DNA from: Taklimakanibacter sp050251035 | GTDB lineage: Bacteria > Pseudomonadota > Alphaproteobacteria > Rhizobiales > Aestuariivirgaceae | DNA length: 64,000 nucleotides | Assembly (NCBI GenBank): GCA_050251035.1 | Contig: JBFWNN010000022.1 | Span: 1 to 64,000, forward strand | Reading direction: 5' to 3' | Shown: positions 30,829 through 39,596 of the stretch, in pieces | How the letters are laid out: the number at the start of each line of letters is the position of its first letter | How positions within the stretch are numbered: the first letter of the stretch is position 1 | Position numbers and translations under genes: made by a program | The notes under the pieces: generated by a model | The model's input: the letters and a program-made list of their open reading frames with translations, nothing else | What the model was told of the DNA's origin: nothing | The model's database searches: none

Positions 30829-32208
30829 ATGCAGGCCATCCCGAGCTCGATTCTGACCGACGCAAACTATGTCGCCGCCCACAACGCCCTGCATATGTGG
30901 CACCCGATGGTGGCGCCCAAGGCATCGAAAGACGAGCCGCCTTTGATCCTGGCGCAGGCGGATGGTGTCCGCATGACCGACATCGACGGCAACAGCTATC
31001 TCGACTGCACCGCCGGGCTGTGGAACGTGAACGTCGGCCACAATCGGCCCGAGATCAAGAACGCCATCGCCGCCCAGCTCGATCGCATTGCCTACTGTTC
31101 GACCTTTGCGAACACGTCGAATGCCCCCTCGATCGCGCTTTCGGCAAAACTGATCGAGATGCTCGCCCCCGAACGCATGGCGCGGGTGATGTTTTCATCC
31201 GGAGGATCGGACGCGGTCGAGACGGCGCTGAAGCTGGCGCGCCAATATTGGGTGCTCGAAGGGCGGCCGCGCAAGACCAAGATCTTTTCGCTGAAGAACG
31301 GCTATCACGGGCTGCATTGGGGCGGCCTGTCGGCCGGGGGCAATTTGCTGTGGCGACAGGCCTATGAACCGATCCTGCCGGGCTTTTTCCAGGTCGACAG
31401 CCCTTATCTCTATCGCAATCCCTGGAGCGGGGACCACGAAGCGCTCGGCGAGATCTGCGCGCAGATGCTCGATCGGGAGATCCAGCATCAAGGCGCCGAC
31501 ACGGTCGCCGCCTTCATCGCCGAGCCGGTGCAAGGTGCCGGCGGCCTCATCGTGCCGCCGGCGAATTTCTGGCCGCGCCTGCGCCAGGTCTGCGACAAGC
31601 ACGACACGTTGTTGATCGCCGATGAGGTCATCACCGGCTTTGGCCGCACCGGCAGTCTCTTCGGCAGTCGTCACTGGGGGGTGGCGCCTGACATCATGTG
31701 TTTCGCCAAGGGCATCAACTCCGGCTACATTCCCCTCGGCGCGACGACCGTCAGCCGGCGCGTCGCGGCAGCATGGGAGCGGGATCATCCGCTCGCCGCC
31801 ATCATGCATGGATATACCTATTCGGGACATCCGCTGGCCTGCGCCGCGGCGCTCGCAAACCTGGACATCGTGCTCGGCGAGGACTTGCCCGCGAATGCCG
31901 CGTCCCAGGGACGTTATTTCCTCGAGCGGCTGATGGGCCTCAAAGACCGCTTCCGCCCGATCGGCGACGTGCGCGGCCTTGGGCTCATGCTGGCGATCGA
32001 GTTCGTGCGCGACCGGGACACCAGGGAGCCCTACGCGCCGACTGATCCCTTCTGTGCCTCGGTGCAGCGCGCATGCCGCCAGCGCGGTGTTCTGGTGCGC
32101 ATACAGGGCAACAAGATGATCATTTCACCGCCGCTCGTCTTCCGGCGCGAGCACGTCGACGAAGCCGTGTCCAAGATTGCCGCGGCTCTGGAAGAGGTGG
32201 CGGGCTGA
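30829..32208 (+). CDS. Class III (omega) aminotransferase, PLP-dependent
   Basis: A 459-residue class III aminotransferase of the omega-amino acid:pyruvate / taurine-pyruvate type. It has the cofactor-phosphate loop FSSGGSDAVETALKLARQYW, the Asp of LLIADEVITGFGRTG, and the Schiff-base Lys294 in MCFAKGINSGYIPLGA. The product of transaminating a terminal amine would be an aldehyde, a possible substrate for the dehydrogenase in the other half of the island. It is the last gene of the sulfatase-transporter operon, 31 bp after permease 2. Amino donor unknown. Confidence 0.95.
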   Translation: MQAIPSSILTDANYVAAHNALHMWHPMVAPKASKDEPPLILAQADGVRMTDIDGNSYLDCTAGLWNVNVGHNRPEIKNAIAAQLDRIAYCSTFANTSNAPSIALSAKLIEMLAPERMARVMFSSGGSDAVETALKLARQYWVLEGRPRKTKIFSLKNGYHGLHWGGLSAGGNLLWRQAYEPILPGFFQVDSPYLYRNPWSGDHEALGEICAQMLDREIQHQGADTVAAFIAEPVQGAGGLIVPPANFWPRLRQVCDKHDTLLIADEVITGFGRTGSLFGSRHWGVAPDIMCFAKGINSGYIPLGATTVSRRVAAAWERDHPLAAIMHGYTYSGHPLACAAALANLDIVLGEDLPANAASQGRYFLERLMGLKDRFRPIGDVRGLGLMLAIEFVRDRDTREPYAPTDPFCASVQRACRQRGVLVRIQGNKMIISPPLVFRREHVDEAVSKIAAALEEVAG

Positions 32209-32228
32209 CGGGGCTCCGGCTGCTGGTC

Positions 32229-32639
32229 TCAGAGCAGGTCGATCAGATGCGGGATCAGCGGCAGGTCGGCCGGCGGCATCGGATGGTCGCGCAGGCGGTT
32301 GGGCCTGACCCATTTCAGCTCCTGGCCTTCGAGCGGCGTCACCGTGCCGCTCCAGCGCCGGCACACATAGAGCGGCATCAGGAGGTGGAACGTCTCATAA
32401 GCATGGCTGGCGAAGGTCAGGGGCGCGAGGCAGGCCTCGGTGACGTCGATGCCGAGCTCTTCCTTGAGCTCGCGGATGAGCGCCGGTTCCGGCCGCTCGC
32501 CCGTCTCGACCTTGCCGCCGGGAAATTCCCACAGGCCCGCCATCGTCTTGCCGTCCGGCCGCTTGGCGATGAGCACTCTGCCGTCGGCATCGACGAGGGC
32601 GACGGCGGCGACCAGAACGAGCGGCAGGGATGCTGCCAT
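32229..32639 (-). CDS. mutT: Nudix hydrolase, MutT-type (8-oxo-dGTP diphosphatase)
   Basis: A 136-residue Nudix protein with the box GGKVETGERPEPALIRELKEELGI (GX5EX7REUXEEXGU at about 41-63). MutT homologues hydrolyse 8-oxo-dGTP and prevent A-to-C transversions. Its ATG shares one base with the argJ stop (TGATG at 32637-32641), so it is coupled to argJ. It is convergent with the aminotransferase gene and marks the edge of the catabolic island. Confidence 0.94.
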   Translation of the reverse strand: MAASLPLVLVAAVALVDADGRVLIAKRPDGKTMAGLWEFPGGKVETGERPEPALIRELKEELGIDVTEACLAPLTFASHAYETFHLLMPLYVCRRWSGTVTPLEGQELKWVRPNRLRDHPMPPADLPLIPHLIDLL

Positions 32640-33883
32640 CAGCTGCGATAGGAGCCGTTGATGTCGATATAGCGATGGGTGAGGTCGCAGGTCCACACCG
32701 TGGCCCGCCCCTTGCCCACGCCGACATCCGTCTTGATGACGATCGAGCGGCCCTTCATATGCGGCATGATCTCTGCTTCGCGGTAATCCGGCGCGCGCAT
32801 GCCGTTCTTGGCGAGCTGCACCCCGCCGATCCAGATCTTGAGCTTGTCGCGGATGGCCTTCTCGCCGGATTTGCCGATCGCCATGACGATGCGGCCCCAA
32901 TTGGCGTCCTCGCCGGCGATGGCGGTCTTGACCAGCGGCGAGTTGGCAATGGCCATGCCGATCCGGCGCGCCGCCTTGTCGGTCTCTGCGCCGGTGACGG
33001 TTATCTCGATCAGCTTTTCGGCGCCCTCGCCGTCCTTCACCACTTGCAGCGCCAGGTCCTTGCACAGATCGTCGAGCGCGCGGGCGAAGTCCTTGAGCCG
33101 CGGATCGCCCTCCGACTTGAGGCCCTTGAGCGGGGCGCCGGCTTTGCCCGTGGCGAACATCAGAAGCGTATCCGATGTCGAGGTGTCGCCATCGACGGTG
33201 ATGCAGTTGAAGCTTCGGGCGGCGCTCTTGCTCAAGAGCTTCTGCAAGAGGCGCTGCGGCAGTGCCGCGTCGGTGAAGATGAAGGACAGCATGGTCGCCA
33301 TGTCGGGTGCGATCATGCCGGAGCCCTTGGCGATGCCGTTGAGGGTGACGGTCGCCCCGCCGAGGCGCGCCTTGCGCGTCGCCGCCTTGGGGAAGGTGTC
33401 CGTCGTCATGATGGCGCGTGCCGCTTCCGCCCAGGCGTCCTGGCTGAGGCCGGCGAAGAGCCCCGGCAGAGCATTCACGATGGGCGCCGGATTGAGCGGC
33501 TCGCCGATGACGCCGGTCGAGGCCTGGAAAATCTCCTGCGGCTTGCATTTGGCCTGGGCCGCGGCGGCCTTGGCGACCGCGGTGACCGTCTTCACGCCGG
33601 CGCTGCCGGTGAAGGCATTGGCGTTTCCGGAATTGACGACGAGCGCCCGGGCCCTGCCGCCCTTGAGCTTCTCGGCGCACCAGTCGACCGGGGCGGAGCG
33701 CGACTTCGAGGTGGTTAGGACGCCGGCGACCGCGGTGCCCTCCGCCAGGACGGCGAGCAGCACGTCGGGCCGGTTCTTGTAGCGAATGCCGGTCTCGCCG
33801 ACCGCGAAGGCGACGCCGTCAATGGCTGGCAAAACCGGAAATTGCTCCGGCGCCAAAGGCGACCGGACGTTGGCAGCCCCCAT
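32639..33883 (-). CDS. argJ: Bifunctional glutamate N-acetyltransferase / amino-acid acetyltransferase ArgJ
   Basis: ArgJ transfers the acetyl group from N-acetylornithine to glutamate in the cyclic arginine pathway. The 414-residue product has the self-cleavage and nucleophile site in GSGMIAPDMATMLSFIFTDA (cleavage before the Thr), yielding alpha and beta chains. A strong GGGAGGGGAGA site precedes the ATG at 33883. It sits between the isomerase and mutT genes on the same strand. Confidence 0.97.
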   Translation of the reverse strand: MGAANVRSPLAPEQFPVLPAIDGVAFAVGETGIRYKNRPDVLLAVLAEGTAVAGVLTTSKSRSAPVDWCAEKLKGGRARALVVNSGNANAFTGSAGVKTVTAVAKAAAAQAKCKPQEIFQASTGVIGEPLNPAPIVNALPGLFAGLSQDAWAEAARAIMTTDTFPKAATRKARLGGATVTLNGIAKGSGMIAPDMATMLSFIFTDAALPQRLLQKLLSKSAARSFNCITVDGDTSTSDTLLMFATGKAGAPLKGLKSEGDPRLKDFARALDDLCKDLALQVVKDGEGAEKLIEITVTGAETDKAARRIGMAIANSPLVKTAIAGEDANWGRIVMAIGKSGEKAIRDKLKIWIGGVQLAKNGMRAPDYREAEIMPHMKGRSIVIKTDVGVGKGRATVWTCDLTHRYIDINGSYRS

Positions 33884-33916
33884 TCTCCCCTCCCGCTGAA
33901 ATCTACGCCGCAGGCG

Positions 33917-34912
33917 CTATTGCGGCGCCTGCATGTCCGATTTGCCGCCGCCGGTCGACTGCTGATCATCGCCGCTGAGGGCGGGAGCGTCATTGCCGTC
34001 CTGCTGCTCGCCCTGGGGGGCGGCTCCACCCTTCTGCTGCATCGCCTTCTGGCGCAACTTGCGCGCTTCCTCGGCGAATTTCTGCAAATCCGGGTCCTTG
34101 AGCTCGACCTTGGACTGGAGCCTGAGCGAGATGATCTTTTCCTGGGTCTTCTTGCGCAGCAGGATATTGCGGATCGCGGTCTTCACCTGGTCATAGGGCT
34201 GGGCACCGCCCATCTTGCGGTCCTCGAGCTTGATGATGTGCCAGCCGAAATCGGTCTTGACCGGCTGCGACACCTCGCCTGGTTTGAGCGCGAAGGCCGC
34301 CTTGGAGAATTCCGGCACCATTTCGGGCGCGGTGAAGTAGCCGAGATCGCCGCCATACTCCTTCGAGCCGTCGAGACTGTATTTCTTGGCCAGGTCCTCG
34401 AACTTCTCGCCGCCGTCGAGGCGGTCGCGGACCTGCTTGGCTTCCTGCTCGCTGGCGACAAGGATATGGCGGGCCCTGATCCGCTCGGTCTGCGCCACCT
34501 TGGCCGACTCGGTCTCGTAGGCCTTCTTCATTTCCTCTTCGGTGACGGTCGGCACGATCGTCTGGGCGAAATAGGCGTCGCGCAGCGCCTTGGCCTGATA
34601 GAGGGCGAGGCGGCGCTTGTATTCGTCCGAATCGGCGATGCCTTCCTTGACCGCGGCTTGCGCCAGGAGGTGGCGCTCGACCAGATATTCGACGATATAG
34701 GGATAGCGCAGCTTCGGTGGGATGTCCGGCAGCTGGCCGAGGATGTCCTCCGCCGCCATCTCGACCTCGGAAACCTTGATATCATGGCCATTTACGACGG
34801 CGACGGTCTTGTCTTCCTTCTTCTCGGCCGTTTGCGCGAAAGCCGGCGTCAAAAGCATGAAGGAGACGGCCGTCAGGGCGGCGAACTTGGTCAGTTTCTC
34901 GGTCATTTGCAT
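33917..34912 (-). CDS. Periplasmic parvulin-type peptidyl-prolyl isomerase
   Basis: A protein of about 330 residues with an N-terminal signal peptide (cleavage near AFA-QT), a SurA-like N-terminal helical region, a rotamase/parvulin domain (ARHILVASEQEAKQVRDRL to GWHIIKLEDRK, about 140-235), and a Gln/Gly-rich, disordered tail. It should assist folding of exported proteins. The start may be the ATG at 34912 or 34906. It faces secA across about 365 bp, so an export chaperone and the export motor sit side by side. Confidence 0.93.
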   Translation of the reverse strand: MQMTEKLTKFAALTAVSFMLLTPAFAQTAEKKEDKTVAVVNGHDIKVSEVEMAAEDILGQLPDIPPKLRYPYIVEYLVERHLLAQAAVKEGIADSDEYKRRLALYQAKALRDAYFAQTIVPTVTEEEMKKAYETESAKVAQTERIRARHILVASEQEAKQVRDRLDGGEKFEDLAKKYSLDGSKEYGGDLGYFTAPEMVPEFSKAAFALKPGEVSQPVKTDFGWHIIKLEDRKMGGAQPYDQVKTAIRNILLRKKTQEKIISLRLQSKVELKDPDLQKFAEEARKLRQKAMQQKGGAAPQGEQQDGNDAPALSGDDQQSTGGGKSDMQAPQ

Positions 34913-35277
34913 CGGATTCCCATATGGGGTCATGCGGCTAAGCGCCTATCTGCCGCGTTGGTAGCTCATTGGCGGCCAAATCCGGCAAGAATAAGCCGTC
35001 TTCAGGCCCTTTTTGATCCCTAAACGATTGTCACGCGGGGCGGACAATGGTCGCAATAAGGGGCGACTTCAAGGGGGGTTCCGGAACATTTACGCCCTGT
35101 GACCTCCTTGCAACGCATTGAAGTCCCTGCCCCGGCCGCCTACCTGGAAACCATTCGTTTGAGGAGACATATCTGCATTTCCCGCTTGCCGGCAATTGCC
35201 CGTCAGCGTCAATTTCATTAAAAGGCGGCCCAGACCAGCGCCTCCCCGGCGCGCCGTTCCCGAAGGAAAGACACCCT
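34913..35277. other. Divergent intergenic region between isomerase gene and secA
   Basis: About 365 bp with no credible gene. It must hold promoters for both genes and gives secA a possible long leader. secA has a clear GAAGGAAAG ribosome site at 35262-35270. I see no arrest peptide resembling SecM and no terminator. Confidence 0.4.
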
Positions 35278-38022
35278 ATGCTAGGACTGCGTTCGATCGC
35301 GTCGCGGATATTCGGTTCCGTCAACGACCGCAAGGTCGGGAAATATGCCGGCAAGGTGGCCGAGATCAATGCCCTGGAGGCGAGCCTCGCCGGCCTCACC
35401 GACGAGGCGCTCAAGGCCCGCACCGCCGAGTTCCGCGAGCAGCTGGCGCAAGGCCGGCCGCTGGACGAGCTCCTGGCCCCGGCCTTCGCCACCGTCCGCG
35501 AGGCCGCCAAGCGCACCCTCGGCCAGCGCCACTTCGACGTGCAGCTGATCGGCGGCATGGTCCTGCATGAAGGCCGCATCGCCGAAATGAAGACGGGCGA
35601 AGGCAAGACGCTCGTCGCCACGCTGCCCGTCTATCTCAATGCGCTGGCCGGCAAAGGCGTGCATGTGGTGACCGTCAACGACTATCTCGCCCAGCGCGAC
35701 GCCGGCTGGATGGGCCAAATCTACAATTTCCTGGGGCTCTCCGTCGGCTGCATCGTGCATGGCCTGTCGGATGCCGAGCGCCGCCAGCAATATCTGAGCG
35801 ACGTGACCTATGCCACCAACAACGAGCTCGGCTTCGACTATCTGCGCGACAACATGAAGTTCCATCTCGAGGAGATGGTGCAGCGCGGCCACAATTTCGC
35901 GATCGTCGACGAGGTCGATTCGATCCTCATCGACGAGGCGCGCACCCCGCTCATCATCTCCGGGCCCATCGACGACAAGTCCGAGCTCTACAATGCCGTC
36001 GACACCTTCATCCCGCAGCTCGTCGCCGCCGATTTCGAGCTCGACGAGAAGCAACGCTCCGTGACGCTGACCGAGCAGGGCAACGAGCACATGGAGCAGC
36101 TGCTGGCCGCGGCCGGCATGCTCAAGGGCGAGACGCTCTACGACGCCGAGAACGTGACCATCGTGCACCATGTCCAGCAGGGCCTCAGGGCCCACAAGCT
36201 GTTCCAGCGCGACAAGGACTACATCGTCAAGGACAACCAGGTCATCATCATCGACGAGTTCACCGGCCGCATGATGCCGGGCCGGCGCTATTCGGACGGC
36301 CTGCACCAGGCGCTCGAGGCCAAGGAGCACGTCGCCATCCAGCCGGAGAACCAGACGCTCGCCTCGATCACCTTCCAGAATTATTTCCGCCTCTACGACA
36401 AGCTCGCCGGCATGACCGGCACCGCCAACACCGAGGCGGAGGAGTTCATGGACATCTACAAGCTCGACGTCATCGAGATCCCGACCAACGTCCCGGTCGG
36501 CCGCAAGGACGAGGACGACGAAGTCTATCGCACCGCCAAGGAGAAGTACAAAGCCATCATCGCCGTCATCAAGGACGCGCGCGACCGTAAGCAGCCGGTC
36601 CTCGTCGGCACCACCTCGATCGAGAAATCGGAAGTGCTGGCGGGCATGCTCAAGAGCATGAACGTGCCGCACAACGTGCTGAATGCGCGCTATCACGAGC
36701 AGGAAGCCCAGATCATCGGCCAGGCGGGTTATCCGGGAGCCGTCACCATCGCCACCAACATGGCCGGCCGCGGCACCGACATCAAGCTCGGCGGCAATGC
36801 CGAAATGCGCATCGCGGCCGAGCTGGCGGATCTTCCGCCAGGCGCCGAGCGCCGCAAGCGCGAAGACGATATCCGCGCCGAGATCGATCGCAACAAGGAA
36901 GAGGTGCTACAGGCCGGCGGCCTCTTCGTCATCGGCACCGAACGCCATGAGAGCCGGCGCATCGACAACCAGCTGCGCGGCCGCTCCGGCCGCCAGGGCG
37001 ACCCCGGCCGTTCGCTGTTCTATCTCTCGCTCGATGACGACCTGATGCGCATCTTCGGCTCCGAGCGCATGGATTCGATGCTGCAGAAGCTCGGCCTCAA
37101 GGAGGACGAGGCCATCGTCCATCCGTGGATCAACAAGGCCCTGGAAAAGGCGCAGCAGAAGGTCGAGGCGCGCAACTTCGACATCCGCAAGAACCTGCTC
37201 AAGTTCGACAACGTGATGAACGACCAGCGCAAGGTCATCTTCGAGCAGCGCATCGGCATCATGCGCGGCGAGGACGTGGCCGAGACGATCGACGACATGC
37301 GCCACCAGGTGATCGACGACCAGGTCGCCCGCTTCATCCCCGAGAACGCCTATGCCGAGCAGTGGGACGCGCAAGGGTTGCGCGAGAAGCTGCGCGAGGC
37401 CGTAGCCCTCGACCTGCCGACCGACGAATGGGCCAAGGAGGAAGGCATTGCGGACGAGGAGATCCGCGAGCGGGTCACCAGGGCGGCCGACGAGTTCTAC
37501 GCCAAGAAGCGCGAGACCTATACGCCGGAGATCATGAGCCAGGTCGAGAAGGCCGTGCTGCTGCAGACGCTCGACCATCTGTGGCGCGAGCATATCGTCA
37601 CCGTCGAGCATCTGCGCCAGGTCATCCATTTGCGCGGTTACGGCCAGCGCGACCCGCTCAACGAATACAAGACCGAGGGCTTCACGCTGTTCGAGGCCAT
37701 GATCGCGCGCCTGCGCGAGCTGACCACCGGTCAGATCATGCGCGTCGAGCTGACCAGCCAGCCGGCCGACGACCTCTTGCCCGACGAGGACGAGCTGCCG
37801 CCCATGGTCGCGCATCACATCGATGCGACGACCGGCCAGGACGATGTCGGCGAAGGCCTGATCTTCGGCCAGGATGCTCCGGCGGGCGCGCGCAACAAGG
37901 CCCGCGCCGCCGCTGCCCGGGACCCGGGCGATCCCGCGACCTGGGGCAAGGTCGGCCGCAACGACGCCTGCCCCTGCGGGTCGGGCAAGAAATACAAGCA
38001 CTGCCACGGCTCTTACGCCTGA
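35278..38022 (+). CDS. secA: Preprotein translocase ATPase SecA
   Basis: SecA is the motor that drives unfolded preproteins through SecYEG. The 914-residue product has Walker A in EMKTGEGKTLVATL (about 104-114), Walker B-type VDEVDSILIDEARTPLIIS, the preprotein cross-linking and helical scaffold regions, the GRSGRQGDPG helicase motif, and the C-terminal zinc site CPCGSGKKYKHCHG that binds SecB. The zinc tail is intact. Length is normal for alphaproteobacteria. Confidence 0.99.
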   Translation: MLGLRSIASRIFGSVNDRKVGKYAGKVAEINALEASLAGLTDEALKARTAEFREQLAQGRPLDELLAPAFATVREAAKRTLGQRHFDVQLIGGMVLHEGRIAEMKTGEGKTLVATLPVYLNALAGKGVHVVTVNDYLAQRDAGWMGQIYNFLGLSVGCIVHGLSDAERRQQYLSDVTYATNNELGFDYLRDNMKFHLEEMVQRGHNFAIVDEVDSILIDEARTPLIISGPIDDKSELYNAVDTFIPQLVAADFELDEKQRSVTLTEQGNEHMEQLLAAAGMLKGETLYDAENVTIVHHVQQGLRAHKLFQRDKDYIVKDNQVIIIDEFTGRMMPGRRYSDGLHQALEAKEHVAIQPENQTLASITFQNYFRLYDKLAGMTGTANTEAEEFMDIYKLDVIEIPTNVPVGRKDEDDEVYRTAKEKYKAIIAVIKDARDRKQPVLVGTTSIEKSEVLAGMLKSMNVPHNVLNARYHEQEAQIIGQAGYPGAVTIATNMAGRGTDIKLGGNAEMRIAAELADLPPGAERRKREDDIRAEIDRNKEEVLQAGGLFVIGTERHESRRIDNQLRGRSGRQGDPGRSLFYLSLDDDLMRIFGSERMDSMLQKLGLKEDEAIVHPWINKALEKAQQKVEARNFDIRKNLLKFDNVMNDQRKVIFEQRIGIMRGEDVAETIDDMRHQVIDDQVARFIPENAYAEQWDAQGLREKLREAVALDLPTDEWAKEEGIADEEIRERVTRAADEFYAKKRETYTPEIMSQVEKAVLLQTLDHLWREHIVTVEHLRQVIHLRGYGQRDPLNEYKTEGFTLFEAMIARLRELTTGQIMRVELTSQPADDLLPDEDELPPMVAHHIDATTGQDDVGEGLIFGQDAPAGARNKARAAAARDPGDPATWGKVGRNDACPCGSGKKYKHCHGSYA

Positions 38023-38171
38023 GGCTTCCTGGAACATCGGACCGAAAAGTGCGAGGCGGTGTGTCGGATCGATTCTAGGGGAACGTCCGGCACTCTTGTC
38101 CGCATCCGCTCTTTGCCGCGCATGGCGCGACGATCGGATTGCGGCCGAGCCTCAAATCCGACCCTGTTCGC

Positions 38172-38666
38172 TCATGGCAGCGTAGCGGACTGGCTTCCTT
38201 CCTTGCCGCAGATCTTGGTGGTGTAGGTGAAGCTCTGCGCGTCCTGCCAGTTCACTTGGACCAGAGCCTGAACCTGTCTCTTGGTTGACGGCGGGACGCG
38301 GACAAATCGCCGCTCGGAATGGACGAAGATCAGGCTTCTTCCGATCAGATCCGGGTTTTCATTGAAAAAGCTGCGCAGCGCCGCCGTGGGAATGTCGGCG
38401 CAGCGAAATGTCCGCCCGGGATTCGTGAACCATATGGCCGCTTCATACTGCAGGTGATTTACCCTGAGAGGTTGATCCGGGAAGCCGGCCTCATATACCC
38501 GGACCCGATAGCCGGGTGGCGGGACTGTGTACATGGCATATCCCCCCAGTCGCCAGGGGTTTATCTGATCCTGCGCGACCAGCCGCATATGGTTTGCGAT
38601 CCACATGACATGGAGGACCAGGAGGGCGCCGACGGCCCACTTCCGAAGGTCCATGTCACCCACCAT
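38172..38666 (-). CDS. Hypothetical protein with N-terminal membrane anchor
   Basis: A 160-164-residue protein: one hydrophobic segment near the start (WAVGALLVLHVMWIANHM) and a soluble remainder, probably outside the membrane, with a YAMYTVPPPGYRVRVYEA segment and a Trp/Phe-rich core. No family is recognised. The ATG at 38666 overlaps the stop of the upstream membrane-protein gene by 11 bases; the next ATG (38654) starts one base after that stop. The two are almost surely co-translated partners. Confidence 0.75.
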   Translation of the reverse strand: MVGDMDLRKWAVGALLVLHVMWIANHMRLVAQDQINPWRLGGYAMYTVPPPGYRVRVYEAGFPDQPLRVNHLQYEAAIWFTNPGRTFRCADIPTAALRSFFNENPDLIGRSLIFVHSERRFVRVPPSTKRQVQALVQVNWQDAQSFTYTTKICGKEGSQSATLP

Positions 38667-39540
38667 GATTCAGCACCAGCGTCACGAAATTGCCGATCTG
38701 GTACAGATCCACGAAGAGCAGTCCAATGCTGACGGCGAGCAGCCACAAGGGCATGCCGAAGCGGAAGACGATGCACAGCAGGGCAATGTTCAGGATCTGA
38801 AAATTCATTTCGTCGGCATAGACACCGGCGCCCAGAAGGAAGCCGATCTCGACGGCCAGAAACACCAGCGAATTGAGACCGAGCAGCAGCAGGATGCCGA
38901 CGGCGAGCTGCCAGGCCAGTATGAAGATGGCGATCATGCGATGATAGCCGCAAGATCCATCCGAAGCGCCGTCGCACAAGAATGAAAACAGCCGCTCCGT
39001 CGGCCCGCCATGCGCGCTGAGATACGCGATATAGGAGCCGTCCATATAGGTTCCGGCAAGGATCTTCTGTGCGAAGGCGGCAAGCATGATGATCCCCAGC
39101 GTCATCCGCAGGTAGAACGCGTAAGTGTCCGACCTCCACCATTGCCTGAACAGGACGGCCACGGGTATGCACCACAAGGCGAGATAGGTGTGGTTGGCGA
39201 TGATGATCCAGTCCGGCAGGATCGCGATCGCGGCGATCGCGATGAAGAGCGCGATCGCCCATCTGCTGGTCCGGGCCGGCACAGCCAGCACGGCACAGAG
39301 CAGCATGCCCACGCCCAACAGATCGAGGACCGGCCGGCCATACAAGTATGTTTTTATGGACGATCCGATCCAGAGCGGGAATTCCTGGAAGGCGACGGAC
39401 AGAAGGGCGACCGCCAGCGGGATGCGATATCTGACGCCGCTCTCTTCATAGGCTCGGGAAAGCTTCGAAAAATAGCGGCCGGGCTTCCGCGATGCTTCCT
39501 CGAAGGAACGATCCGCCGAACGGACCGACCGGCTACGCAT
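38656..39540 (-). CDS. Polytopic membrane protein, HTTM/DoxX-like
   Basis: A 294-residue protein with about seven hydrophobic segments. The pattern YRIPLAVALLSVAF, WIGSSIKTYLYGRPVLDLLG, a central loop with GTYMDGSYIAYLSAHGGPTERLF, and WLLAVSIGLLFVDLYQIGNFV recalls HTTM-type (vitamin K carboxylase-like) or DoxX-like membrane proteins. This is a similarity of style only. It starts 57 bp after the sulfotransferase stop on the same strand and overlaps the following 164-codon gene. Confidence 0.72.
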   Translation of the reverse strand: MRSRSVRSADRSFEEASRKPGRYFSKLSRAYEESGVRYRIPLAVALLSVAFQEFPLWIGSSIKTYLYGRPVLDLLGVGMLLCAVLAVPARTSRWAIALFIAIAAIAILPDWIIIANHTYLALWCIPVAVLFRQWWRSDTYAFYLRMTLGIIMLAAFAQKILAGTYMDGSYIAYLSAHGGPTERLFSFLCDGASDGSCGYHRMIAIFILAWQLAVGILLLLGLNSLVFLAVEIGFLLGAGVYADEMNFQILNIALLCIVFRFGMPLWLLAVSIGLLFVDLYQIGNFVTLVLNHGG

Positions 39541-39596
39541 GGATTGGGCGTCTCATGGCGCGCGCCCCGCCGAAACAGTTGATCCCTGCAACTGTG

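Noticed and set aside
32640..33680. Long upstream extension of the mutT frame through argJ
   Set aside because: Only the last 136 codons form a Nudix protein; the rest is a second frame of argJ rich in Arg and His.
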